Shown here piece by piece: positions 14,946 to 22,192 of a stretch of 25,594 nt of DNA. Numbering within the stretch: the stretch's first letter is position 1; each line of letters opens with the position of its first letter. Where the stretch lies: NCBI GenBank assembly GCA_002737595.1, contig NSHZ01000012.1, forward strand, positions 1 through 25,594, written 5' to 3'. Source of the stretch: Actinomycetota bacterium. GTDB lineage: Bacteria > Actinomycetota > Actinomycetes > Nanopelagicales > Nanopelagicaceae. The position numbers and the translations under genes are program-made. A model generated the notes under the pieces. It had not been told where the DNA came from and ran no database searches. It saw nothing but the letters and a program-made list of their open reading frames with translations.

Positions 14946-15917
14946 ATGAAGCGCGTACTTGTAGCCGGCGCCGCCCGCTACCTTGGTAACGCCCTGCTCT
15001 CCTCGCTGGCAAATGACCCGGAGATCGAGAAGATCATTGGGATAGATATCACCGCCCCTGACCACGATTTCGGACGGGCGGAGTTCATCCGGGCAGATAT
15101 TAGAAATCCAGTTACCAGCCGAATCATTGATGACCACAATATCGACACTGTCGTGCACGCTGGCGTGCTCTCCACACCGCTCGAACATGGTGGGCGTACG
15201 GTGATGAAAGAAATCAACGTAATCGGATCAATGCAACTTCTTGCCGCCTGCAAGAAATCCCCTTCAGTCAAGAACGTGATCATCAAATCTACGACTGCAA
15301 TTTATGGTGCGAGTTCCAAAAATCCTGCGCTCTTTAGAGAGAGTACGCAGCCAGGTCGTTTGCCAACAACTGGCTTTGCCAAAGACGCGAATGAAGTTGA
15401 AGGATACGTGCGCAATTTTGCGAGGCAGAGAAGTGATGTCCGTGTAACAACTCTTCGTTTTGCTAATGCGATTGGTCCTGAAATGGTGACACCACTCACC
15501 ACCTATTTCGAGTTACCTGTATGGCCGGCGGTTCTTGGGCATGATCCGCGGTTGCAGTTTATTCATGAGGATGATTTAGTGCGTGCGATGCACCATGCGG
15601 TGATTACAGACCAAGGTGGCACATTTAACATTGCCGGAGGAGGAACTATCACCCTCAGCCAGGCAGCTCGATTGGCAAAGCGCCCACTCCTTCGTCTGCC
15701 AGCCCAATTCTTCTCCCCAGCAAGTGGAACGTTGCGTCGCCTTGGGGTCGTCGATCTTTCACGCGAACAACTCTCACTTCTTAAATATGGTCGTTTGGTA
15801 GATACCTCTCGCGCTCGCGACTTACTTGGATTCACGGCTGACTTTTCCGCACGCGATACCTTCGAAGAGTTCGTAGCTCACCGAATCACGAAGCGAGCTG
15901 GTCTTCGTGGAAAATAA
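14946..15917 (+). CDS. NAD-dependent epimerase/dehydratase-like protein (Rv0501/GalE2-like)
   Basis: A 323-residue extended short-chain-dehydrogenase protein. The Rossmann start is MKRVLVAGAARYLGNALL, a GxxxxxG variant of the usual dinucleotide loop, followed by an acidic strand end IIGIDITAPD. Middle parts (VVHAGVLSTP, NVIGSMQLLAACKK, VTTLRFANAIGPE, LQFIHEDDLVRAMHHAV) are typical of the family. The usual catalytic YxxxK is not recognisable: the expected region reads TGFAKDANEVEGYVRNF. It may bind a nucleotide-linked ligand without the classical reaction. The annotation as UDP-glucose epimerase should not be taken literally. ATG 14946 follows GAGAGG (14931-14936); GTG 14943 is an alternative. 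It overlaps the acyltransferase start by 11 bases. Confidence 0.88.
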   Translation: MKRVLVAGAARYLGNALLSSLANDPEIEKIIGIDITAPDHDFGRAEFIRADIRNPVTSRIIDDHNIDTVVHAGVLSTPLEHGGRTVMKEINVIGSMQLLAACKKSPSVKNVIIKSTTAIYGASSKNPALFRESTQPGRLPTTGFAKDANEVEGYVRNFARQRSDVRVTTLRFANAIGPEMVTPLTTYFELPVWPAVLGHDPRLQFIHEDDLVRAMHHAVITDQGGTFNIAGGGTITLSQAARLAKRPLLRLPAQFFSPASGTLRRLGVVDLSREQLSLLKYGRLVDTSRARDLLGFTADFSARDTFEEFVAHRITKRAGLRGK

Positions 15918-16875
15918 TAAAGGGAGCGTCTCCGACGTTATCGACGCTACTGGCGAATTAGCAGCCAGCGTTGTCGGACTATTTCTTAAAATTAACCCTG
16001 AACTTTCACAAATAGTACAACAAGGAACTAAGGACTTGGTTTCAGAAATATCTAAATTACTCGGAGATAGTCTTGATCCAACCGTGCACTTTCTTGCAGA
16101 ACGTATGACCGGGGATTATTCAGTCGATGAGTTTGGTTTCGATCCGGAACTCACCGAACAAGTATTTCTACCCATATTGCGTGTGCTTTACGAAAAATGG
16201 TTCCGGGTAGAAGTAAGAGGGATTGAGAATCTGCCGGCAGAAGGAGCCTGCTTGCTAGTTGCTAATCATTCAGGAACGGTTGCACTCGACTCTTTGATGA
16301 CACAGGTGGCAGTTCACGATGCAGGTCATCGTCATATGCGCGGACTCGGAGCCGATTTAGTATTTGCCACTCCCTTCTTCGCTGACCTCGCTCGCAAGTC
16401 TGGAGTCACCCTTGCGTGCCAAGAAGATGCCGAACGACTTTTAGCCAATGGTGAGGTAGTAGGCGTCTGGCCCGAGGGTTTCAAAGGAGTGGGAAAGCTC
16501 TATAAAGATCGCTACAAACTTCAACGATTTGGTCGAGGTGGCTTTGTAAATGCTGCTGTGCGCGCGAAAGCACCGATCATTCCGGTATCCATCGTGGGCG
16601 CCGAAGAGACCTACCCAATGCTGGCGAATGTGCCGGTACTTGCCAGGCTTCTTGGCTTACCTTACTTTCCAATAACTCCCACTTTCCCCGCCTTTGGTCC
16701 GCTCGGAATGCTCCCGCTTCCCTCGAAGTGGATCATTGAATTTGGTACTCCTATTTCTACGGTCGAGTTAGAAGATGAACCCATTCAACATCTCGATCTT
16801 GCGGAGCAAATTCGTGGGGAGATTTCAGCGACGTTGGAGCGGTTACTCATTGAAAGAGGCAACCCCTTCTTATGA
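15907..16875 (+). CDS. PlsC-like (lysophospholipid) acyltransferase, Rv0502-like
   Basis: A 322-residue acyltransferase of the LPLAT superfamily, expected to act at the membrane on glycerolipids. The active site is NHSGTVALD (120-128), a His with an Asp six residues on, the spacing of the MGAT-like branch rather than the shorter H-x4-D of PlsC. PEGFKGVGK (189-197) is the phosphate-binding PEG block, and PIIPVSIVGAEE follows. The first 100 residues are an extra, mostly helical domain. No membrane-spanning helix is certain; the Leu/Pro-rich LARLLGLPYFPITPTFPAFG may dip into the bilayer. The GTG start at 15907 lies inside the preceding gene, indicating coupled translation. The pair matches Rv0501-Rv0502. 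Confidence 0.9.
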   Translation: MENNKGSVSDVIDATGELAASVVGLFLKINPELSQIVQQGTKDLVSEISKLLGDSLDPTVHFLAERMTGDYSVDEFGFDPELTEQVFLPILRVLYEKWFRVEVRGIENLPAEGACLLVANHSGTVALDSLMTQVAVHDAGHRHMRGLGADLVFATPFFADLARKSGVTLACQEDAERLLANGEVVGVWPEGFKGVGKLYKDRYKLQRFGRGGFVNAAVRAKAPIIPVSIVGAEETYPMLANVPVLARLLGLPYFPITPTFPAFGPLGMLPLPSKWIIEFGTPISTVELEDEPIQHLDLAEQIRGEISATLERLLIERGNPFL

Positions 16876-17117
16876 AAGTAACGATTATTGGAAAACCTGG
16901 ATGCCATTTATGCGATGTTGCTGAATACGTGATCAAGCATCTCATTTCAGAAAGCGAGATTGAATTCGAGAAGTTGTCAATTTTGGATGATCCCAAGTTG
17001 GCTGCTCGTTATAGTGAAGAAATACCCGTGATCCTCATCGATGGGAAAGTTCACGACATATTTAGGGTTGATGAGAAACGTTTTTTGAATGCGATTGGTA
17101 ATGGCAGTTCTCGTTGA
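16872..17117 (+). CDS. Glutaredoxin-like thiol-disulphide protein
   Basis: An 81-residue thioredoxin-fold protein. The redox motif is C11-H-L-C14, in GKPGCHLCDVAEYVI, followed by the cis-proline strand EEIPVILIDGKVHD. It belongs to the small glutaredoxin/DUF836 type often found in this actinobacterial gene order (Rv0508-like). It probably reduces disulphides with mycothiol or another thiol, which is inferred. The ATG at 16872 overlaps the acyltransferase TGA by four bases (ATGA), so it is translationally coupled. Confidence 0.92.
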   Translation: MKVTIIGKPGCHLCDVAEYVIKHLISESEIEFEKLSILDDPKLAARYSEEIPVILIDGKVHDIFRVDEKRFLNAIGNGSSR

Positions 17118-17373
17118 CAGCCCCATTTGGCCAGTGCATGGTCGATTGTGGGCTCATCTTGCTTCGGACACATCACTTGAGGAATTGCACTCCTTTGCCC
17201 AAGCGTTAGGCATTCCAGAGCGTGGCTTTGATCTAGATCATTACGACATTCCAGCAGAGTATGTTCCCAAGGCGATTGAAGCCGGTGCGCTCTTTATCCC
17301 GGCCCGGGAACTTCTTAAGCGTCTTATTGACTCCGGGCTCAGGGTCTCTGCTAAATCTCGGCGGTTCCGCTAA
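17101..17373 (+). CDS. DUF4031 small protein
   Basis: A 90-residue soluble protein whose start MAVLVDSPIWPVHGRLWAHL and the later DHYDIPAEY block are typical of DUF4031, a short actinobacterial family of unknown role. The ATG at 17101 lies inside the glutaredoxin gene with a 17-base overlap; an upstream ATG at 17089 adds only four residues. Its final 23 bases overlap the 3' end of the convergent helicase gene. Reading as the last gene of the epimerase-acyltransferase-glutaredoxin operon is likely. Confidence 0.8.
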   Translation: MAVLVDSPIWPVHGRLWAHLASDTSLEELHSFAQALGIPERGFDLDHYDIPAEYVPKAIEAGALFIPARELLKRLIDSGLRVSAKSRRFR

Positions 17374-19006
17374 ATACGTCGTCAGCATCAACAATTCGGT
17401 ATGCATAACCTTGCTCGGCCAGAAAACGTTGGCGATGCGCAGCGAAATCTTGATCAACGGTATCTCTGGCAACCACGCTGTAGAAGCGCGCACTACGTCC
17501 ATCGGCCTTGGGGCGCAGGATTCGGCCCAGCCGCTGTGCCTCTTCTTGCCTGGAGCCAAACGATCCTGACACTTGAATGGCAATAGAGGCTTCTGGGAGA
17601 TCAATAGAGAAGTTCGCTACCTTTGAAACTACTAAACATTTTACTTCGCCGGTGCGAAAGAGTTGAAAGAGCCGCTCGCGTTCCTTCACAGGTGTTTCGC
17701 CTTTGATGATGGGTGCGCCTAAGCGTTCACCTAGTTCATCGATCTGGTCAATGTATTGCGCAATGACGAGTACTTGATCATTTGCATGGTGGCGAGCGAG
17801 GGATTCCACAAGGCGACTCTTTGTTTGTGTGGTTGCGCAATAACGGTAGCGTTCTTCTGGCTCGGCCGTTGCGTAAAGTAGACGTTCCGCATCCGTCAAA
17901 GTCACGCGCACTTCGACGCAATCAGCGGGCGCGATGTAACCCTGGGCTTCAATCTCTTTCCAAGGAGCGTCGTAGCGCTTTGGACCGATGAGTGAAAAGA
18001 CATCACCTTCGTGGCCATCTTCACGAATGAGTGTGGCCGTAAGTCCAAGGCGACGCCTCGATTGAATATCGGCCGTGAAGCGGAAGATAGGTGCTGGGAG
18101 TAGGTGTACTTCGTCGTAAATAATTAAGCCCCAGTCGCGTGAATCGAAGAGCTCGAGGTGTGCATAAACACCTTTTCGCTTTGTGGTCATTATTTGATAT
18201 GTCGCAATGGTGACTGGACGAATCTCTTTCTTCGCTCCGGAATACTCACCGATCTCCTCGTCGGTTAAGTTGGTGCGTTTAAGAAGTTCATCACGCCATT
18301 GTCTGGCGGCAACAGTGTTAGTTACCAAAATGAGGGTGGTGGCTTGGGCAAGCGCCATCGCCGCGGCGCCCACCATGGTTTTTCCAGCACCGCAAGGGAG
18401 GACGACAACACCAGAACCGCCATGCCAAAAGTTTTCAGCTGCGTGTTTTTGATAATCGCGAAGTGCCCATCCTTCTTCTTTAAGGGAGATGGGGTGTGCT
18501 TCACCGTCGACATAACCTGCAAAATCCTCTGCCGGCCAACCTAGTCGTAGTAAGACTTGCTTGACGTGTCCACGTTCACTCGGATGTACCGCAACCATTT
18601 CGTGGTCGATACGAGCGCCCATAAGTGGAACCATCTTTTTGGAGCGCAACACCTCTTCCAGCACAGCGCGATCGTTGCTGACTAGCACAAGGCCATGCAC
18701 AGGATGAGATTCAAGGCGGAGGCGACCGTAGCGCGACATAGTGTCGGCAATATCGACAAGTAGTGCGTGTGGCACCACATAACGAGAATAACGAATCAAG
18801 ATGTCAATGACTTGCTCGGCATCGTGACCAGCTGCGCGCGCATTCCATAAACCAAGAGGGGTGAGTCGGTAAGTGTGCATGTGTTCCGGTGCACGCTCTA
18901 ACTCTGCAAAGGGAGCGATTGCGCGACGGCATTCACCGGCCAAGGCATGGTCGGTATCTAAGAGAATGGTCTTATCGGATTGGACGATAAGCGGGCCGTC
19001 GGTCAT
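17351..19006 (-). CDS. XPB/Rad25-type DNA helicase (ErcC3)
   Basis: A 551-residue superfamily-2 DNA helicase like mycobacterial Rv0861c, a 3'-5' translocase linked to repair or transcription. The N-terminal helicase-associated region (about 46-165) includes SRYGRLRL and shares its pattern with the separate protein encoded at the right edge of this window. Motif I is LPCGAGKT (203-210), motif II is YDEVH (297-301), the DEVH form of DExH, motif III is LTATLIRED (322-330), and motif VI is QRLGRILRP near 480. Length is normal. ATG 19006 is preceded by GGAGGG directly abutting it, too close for a Shine-Dalgarno, and by TAAACT 6 bases upstream, suggesting a leaderless message. Confidence 0.95.
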   Translation of the reverse strand: MTDGPLIVQSDKTILLDTDHALAGECRRAIAPFAELERAPEHMHTYRLTPLGLWNARAAGHDAEQVIDILIRYSRYVVPHALLVDIADTMSRYGRLRLESHPVHGLVLVSNDRAVLEEVLRSKKMVPLMGARIDHEMVAVHPSERGHVKQVLLRLGWPAEDFAGYVDGEAHPISLKEEGWALRDYQKHAAENFWHGGSGVVVLPCGAGKTMVGAAAMALAQATTLILVTNTVAARQWRDELLKRTNLTDEEIGEYSGAKKEIRPVTIATYQIMTTKRKGVYAHLELFDSRDWGLIIYDEVHLLPAPIFRFTADIQSRRRLGLTATLIREDGHEGDVFSLIGPKRYDAPWKEIEAQGYIAPADCVEVRVTLTDAERLLYATAEPEERYRYCATTQTKSRLVESLARHHANDQVLVIAQYIDQIDELGERLGAPIIKGETPVKERERLFQLFRTGEVKCLVVSKVANFSIDLPEASIAIQVSGSFGSRQEEAQRLGRILRPKADGRSARFYSVVARDTVDQDFAAHRQRFLAEQGYAYRIVDADDVFSGTAEI

Positions 19007-19012
19007 CCCTCC

Positions 19013-19018
19013 AGTTTA
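19013..19018 (-). promoter_or_regulatory. -10 element for the XPB helicase gene
   Basis: On the minus strand TAAACT (19018-19013) is followed by 6 bases and ATG 19006. The gene upstream on the same strand (M20 hydrolase) stops at 19059, so the helicase may have its own promoter rather than depend on the M20 gene. Confidence 0.35.
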
Positions 19019-19058
19019 TGGCCTCGAAGTGCTTACCGCTTACCGCGCCTCGACGCGG

Positions 19059-20126
19059 CTATTGAGCGAGGATTTTGGTAATAAGCGCGCTGGCCAATCG
19101 GGCGCGCTCAGGAATGGCGGAGGCACTTGCCCACTCGTTCGCCGCATGGGCGCCTTCGCCGACAGCACCGATTCCATCGATAGTCGGTATCCCTAACGCG
19201 GCGGTGAAGTTTCCATCACTTGCGCCGCCCACCTCAGCGCTACCCAATTTTGGCATACCAAGTTCTTCTGCACACTTCACAGCCATTTCAAAGAGTCGAG
19301 CACTTGAAGAGGGATCAAGTGGTGTTCGATTGACGCCACCTTCTATCCGTACAGATGCACCACCGCTCGTGGTGCCCGCTAGGGATGTTATTTCAGCATG
19401 AACGCGACTCTGCTCAGCACTTGTGAAAGCCCGTACATCAATATCTAATTGTGCGAGCGCCGGCACGGTGTTAAGAGTGGTGCCTGAGTGCAATACGGTG
19501 GGTGTTACCGTGGTGCCAACGCTACTTTTCGCAGCAGCGAGAATTGCCGGGTAGAGCGTGGCAATTTCTAAGGTGGCGTTTATTCCTTTCTCCGGGTCGA
19601 GACCGGCATGCGCTGCTCTTCCCTCCACAATAACCCGATACATGGAGGTGCCTTTGCGCGCAGTCTTTAATTTTCCATCAAGGGATGCTTCAAAAACCAG
19701 AACGGCTTCTGCACTAGCTGCTATCTCTTCAATAAGCGCTCTCGAACATTTGCTGCCGGTCTCCTCATCCGTTGTCGCCAGGATGGTGACGCCATCACGA
19801 TTGGCAAGAGATTGAAGTGCATAGGCGGCTTGTACAAAGCCAGCTTTCATGTCGAAGACTCCTGGACCACGAATCACATCGCCACTCACCTGCCAGAGTG
19901 GTTCGAAGGAGCCGTGTGGCCAGACAGTGTCTAAGTGGGTGAGTAGTAGAACGCGCGGTGTGGCACTACCCCATCGCAAGGTGGGGCGTCCGAGAACATC
20001 CTTTACCTCACCTGGTGAACCCAGAAGTTCAGTGAGGATGGCATTTGCCTCATCGATCACTCTTCGGCAGGCAGCGAGATCTTCAGTGGGGGAGGAGATC
20101 TCCACGAGGCGACGAACGAAGTCCAT
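19059..20126 (-). CDS. M20-family amidohydrolase, probable N-acyl-L-amino-acid hydrolase
   Basis: A 355-residue di-zinc hydrolase of the M20 family (glutamate carboxypeptidase / ArgE / aminoacylase group). Probable metal and catalytic residues: H64 in LLTHLDTVW, with D66; D92 in GVFDMKAG; the glutamate pair in TTDEETGS (E121-E122); E146 in VLVFEASLDG; and a late histidine in GEGAHAANEW. The lid domain is present (MYRVIVEGRAAHAGL). No signal peptide, so it acts in the cytoplasm. The start is taken at ATG 20126 because conservation begins there (MDFVRRLVEISSPT); an ATG at 20165 would run into the divergent gene. It is divergent by 37 bases from the GNAT gene, whose partner is an N-acylamino-acid-racemase-like enzyme. 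Deacylation (desuccinylation) of N-acyl-L-amino acids is therefore proposed. Confidence 0.88.
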   Translation of the reverse strand: MDFVRRLVEISSPTEDLAACRRVIDEANAILTELLGSPGEVKDVLGRPTLRWGSATPRVLLLTHLDTVWPHGSFEPLWQVSGDVIRGPGVFDMKAGFVQAAYALQSLANRDGVTILATTDEETGSKCSRALIEEIAASAEAVLVFEASLDGKLKTARKGTSMYRVIVEGRAAHAGLDPEKGINATLEIATLYPAILAAAKSSVGTTVTPTVLHSGTTLNTVPALAQLDIDVRAFTSAEQSRVHAEITSLAGTTSGGASVRIEGGVNRTPLDPSSSARLFEMAVKCAEELGMPKLGSAEVGGASDGNFTAALGIPTIDGIGAVGEGAHAANEWASASAIPERARLASALITKILAQ

Positions 20127-20163
20127 ATGGTTATCTTGCCACTCGAAGTGGTTAAGTAGGTGC

Positions 20164-20961
20164 ATGGGCGAAGTCAGAGTCGAGATCCTCTCGGAGTTAC
20201 CGCGGCAACGCCTGGCTCGAGAGATCTTCGATCTGGTCTGGCCAGTAGATGAGGGCACCCAAATTACTCCTAACCTCTTGCAAGCCATGGTGCATAGCGG
20301 TGCCTACCTCTCTGGAGCTTTTATTGGTGATGATTGCGTGGGGGCGGCATTTGCTTTTCCTTCGAAAGGCAGCGACGACCATTTGCATTTGCATTCGCAC
20401 ATGGCAGGCGTACTCGATGCCTACCGCGATCGAAATATTGGGTATGTGCTCAAGGTTCATCAACGCGATTGGGCAATAGCAAATGGCTACGATTTAATTA
20501 CATGGACTTTTGACCCATTGGTTTCGCGCAATGCAAATTTCAATCTCACTAAACTCGGTGTCGAAATACCCTATTACTTTCGGGATTTTTATGGTCAGAT
20601 GCCGGATGCAGTAAACGCTGGCGATGCAAGTGATCGCGCGATGGCCTACTGGCACTTAAATTCAGCACGAACAAAGAGTGCACTTACTGGGGCGGCAAAC
20701 GCAAAATCAGATGCCCCACTTCTACTCGCTGAAATCCATGGAGCACCTGTCGCACAAGTAGTTACTTCGGAGGCGAAAGAAGTGCGCGTTGCCCTTCCTG
20801 GAAACATCACCGAGTTGCGCTCGCAGAATATAGAGCTTGCTCGGAATTGGCGTCAGCATGTTCGTGGTGCGCTAGAACCACGCATGGCATCAGGCTGGAA
20901 GATCACCGGATTTACTCAAGATCACTGCTACGTACTGGAGGAAAAAGATGCGCATTCATGA
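20164..20961 (+). CDS. COG3375-type GNAT, probable D-amino-acid N-succinyltransferase
   Basis: A 265-residue acyl-CoA N-acyltransferase. The CoA-binding turn is YRDRNIGYVLK (87-97), an RxxNxG variant of the usual RxxGxG, followed by QRDWA. The blocks ITWTFDPLVSRNANFN (112-127), KLGV, YYFRDFYG and GDASDRAMAYWHL are the hallmark of the COG3375 GNAT group that neighbours N-acylamino-acid racemases. In Geobacillus kaustophilus the corresponding enzyme succinylates D-amino acids; that activity is inferred here from family and context. The frame is open far upstream through the opposite gene, but ATG 20164 is the only sensible start. It overlaps the racemase gene by 14 bases. Confidence 0.85.
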   Translation: MGEVRVEILSELPRQRLAREIFDLVWPVDEGTQITPNLLQAMVHSGAYLSGAFIGDDCVGAAFAFPSKGSDDHLHLHSHMAGVLDAYRDRNIGYVLKVHQRDWAIANGYDLITWTFDPLVSRNANFNLTKLGVEIPYYFRDFYGQMPDAVNAGDASDRAMAYWHLNSARTKSALTGAANAKSDAPLLLAEIHGAPVAQVVTSEAKEVRVALPGNITELRSQNIELARNWRQHVRGALEPRMASGWKITGFTQDHCYVLEEKDAHS

Positions 20962-22045
20962 AATTGAGATTCGCCATGTGGGTGTGCCCTTGGTGCGTCC
21001 TTTCCGCACATCGTTTGGTACACAGACAGATCGAGATCTACTGATTCTCAAAGTCACCACAGATGTCGGCGATGGTTGGGCAGAGTGCGTCGCAATGTCA
21101 GAGCCACTCTACTCGCCGGAGTACACGCATGGCTGCGCAGATATGCTTGAACGTTTTCTAGTTCCAGCATTGCGAAAAGTTGGAGATTTTCGAGCCGAAG
21201 AGGTTGCCGATATCCTGAAGCCGTTCTTAGGACATCACATGGCTAAAGCGGCAATTGAAACCTCCCTCCTTGATGCAGAGTTGAAGCATGAAGGTCGTTC
21301 CTTTGCCTCATTCTTTGGCGCCGTAAATGATGAAGTCGATTGCGGCGTTTCAGTAGGAATTGCAAACAGCATAGATGCCTTACTCGAAGAGGTGGGGGAC
21401 TACGTTAATCAGGGGTATCGCCGCATCAAACTTAAGATTGAACCAGGCTGGGATATTGAGCCGGTTCGCACCGTCCGCGAAACGTGGCCAAAGATTCTCC
21501 TACAAGTCGATGCAAACCAGGCTTACTCGCGCGACGATGCCGCTCATCTCGCTGGACTCGATGAATTCAACTTACTTCTCATCGAACAACCGCTCGATGA
21601 GCATGATGTTCTCGGCCACGCATTACTTTCACGCGCCATTCAGACTCCCGTCTGCCTGGATGAATCAATTACCTCGTTGCAGTCAGCGCGTGATGCAATT
21701 GCAATGGAAGCAACGACGATTATCAACATAAAACCTGGTCGTGTAGGTGGATACTTTGAAGCGATCAAGATTCATGACTTCTGCGTTGAAGAAGGTATCC
21801 CAGTGTGGTGTGGCGGCATGCTCGAAACTGGAATTGGTCGCGCCGCAAATCTTGCACTTGCGGCTCTTCCTGGCTTTACGTTGCCGGGCGACACTTCTGC
21901 CTCTAATCGCTACTACTTGAGAGACATCACCACACCGTTCGTGATGGTGGATGGTCGCATTCGTGTGCCAAGTGGTCCCGGGATTGGTGTGGAGATCGAT
22001 CACGCATTCCTGGAGAGCGTTACCGTAAGCAAGCGAACGATGTAG
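20948..22045 (+). CDS. Enolase-superfamily N-acylamino-acid racemase / o-succinylbenzoate synthase-like
   Basis: A 365-residue enzyme of the MLE subgroup. Catalytic and metal residues are all present: K161-L-K163 in RRIKLKIEPG, D188 in QVDANQAYS, E213 in LIEQPLDE, D238 in VCLDESIT, and K262 in INIKPGRVGG, nearly the same numbering as the Amycolatopsis N-acylamino-acid racemase. The C-terminal VWCGGMLETGIGRAANLALA block is also typical of that group. The enzyme would racemise N-succinyl-amino acids by a two-lysine mechanism; homologues can also make o-succinylbenzoate for menaquinone. Its linkage to a GNAT and an M20 hydrolase, and the absence of men genes, favour the racemase role. GGAGG (20937-20941) sits 6 bases before ATG 20948. 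Confidence 0.93.
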   Translation: MRIHEIEIRHVGVPLVRPFRTSFGTQTDRDLLILKVTTDVGDGWAECVAMSEPLYSPEYTHGCADMLERFLVPALRKVGDFRAEEVADILKPFLGHHMAKAAIETSLLDAELKHEGRSFASFFGAVNDEVDCGVSVGIANSIDALLEEVGDYVNQGYRRIKLKIEPGWDIEPVRTVRETWPKILLQVDANQAYSRDDAAHLAGLDEFNLLLIEQPLDEHDVLGHALLSRAIQTPVCLDESITSLQSARDAIAMEATTIINIKPGRVGGYFEAIKIHDFCVEEGIPVWCGGMLETGIGRAANLALAALPGFTLPGDTSASNRYYLRDITTPFVMVDGRIRVPSGPGIGVEIDHAFLESVTVSKRTM

Positions 22046-22192
22046 AACCTTTACCTCACCGTCGAAGATTTCAGCACGAAATTTGGCTCATGTACGGAAG
22101 TCAGGTATCAATCGCAGTGAGAGTTCCATGTTGAAGGGTTTTCTCTTGAGGTACACTCCACTAGTCAAAGTAGGTTTCCTGGGAGGCGGATC
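22046..22192 (+). promoter_or_regulatory. 147-bp gap with candidate promoter for the binding-protein gene
   Basis: No gene is seen here. TTGAGG (22146-22151) followed 19 bases later by TAGGTT (22171-22176), or TTGAAG (22131-22136) followed 15 bases later by TACACT (22152-22157), could be promoters; neither has ideal spacing. GGGAGG at 22181-22186 is the ribosome site. I see no riboswitch-like structure or terminator for the upstream gene. Confidence 0.35.

Noticed and set aside
19849..20163. Long upstream open frame in phase with the GNAT gene
   Set aside because: It is the antisense shadow of the M20 gene; GNAT similarity begins at ATG 20164.
20127..20288. N-terminal extension of the M20 hydrolase frame
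   Set aside because: The extra residues are not family-like and overlap the divergent GNAT coding region.
20948..22045. Menaquinone-specific o-succinylbenzoate synthase (MenC) as the primary call
   Set aside because: The enzyme families are hard to separate by sequence, but the linked GNAT and M20 genes and absence of men genes favour the N-acylamino-acid racemase pathway.
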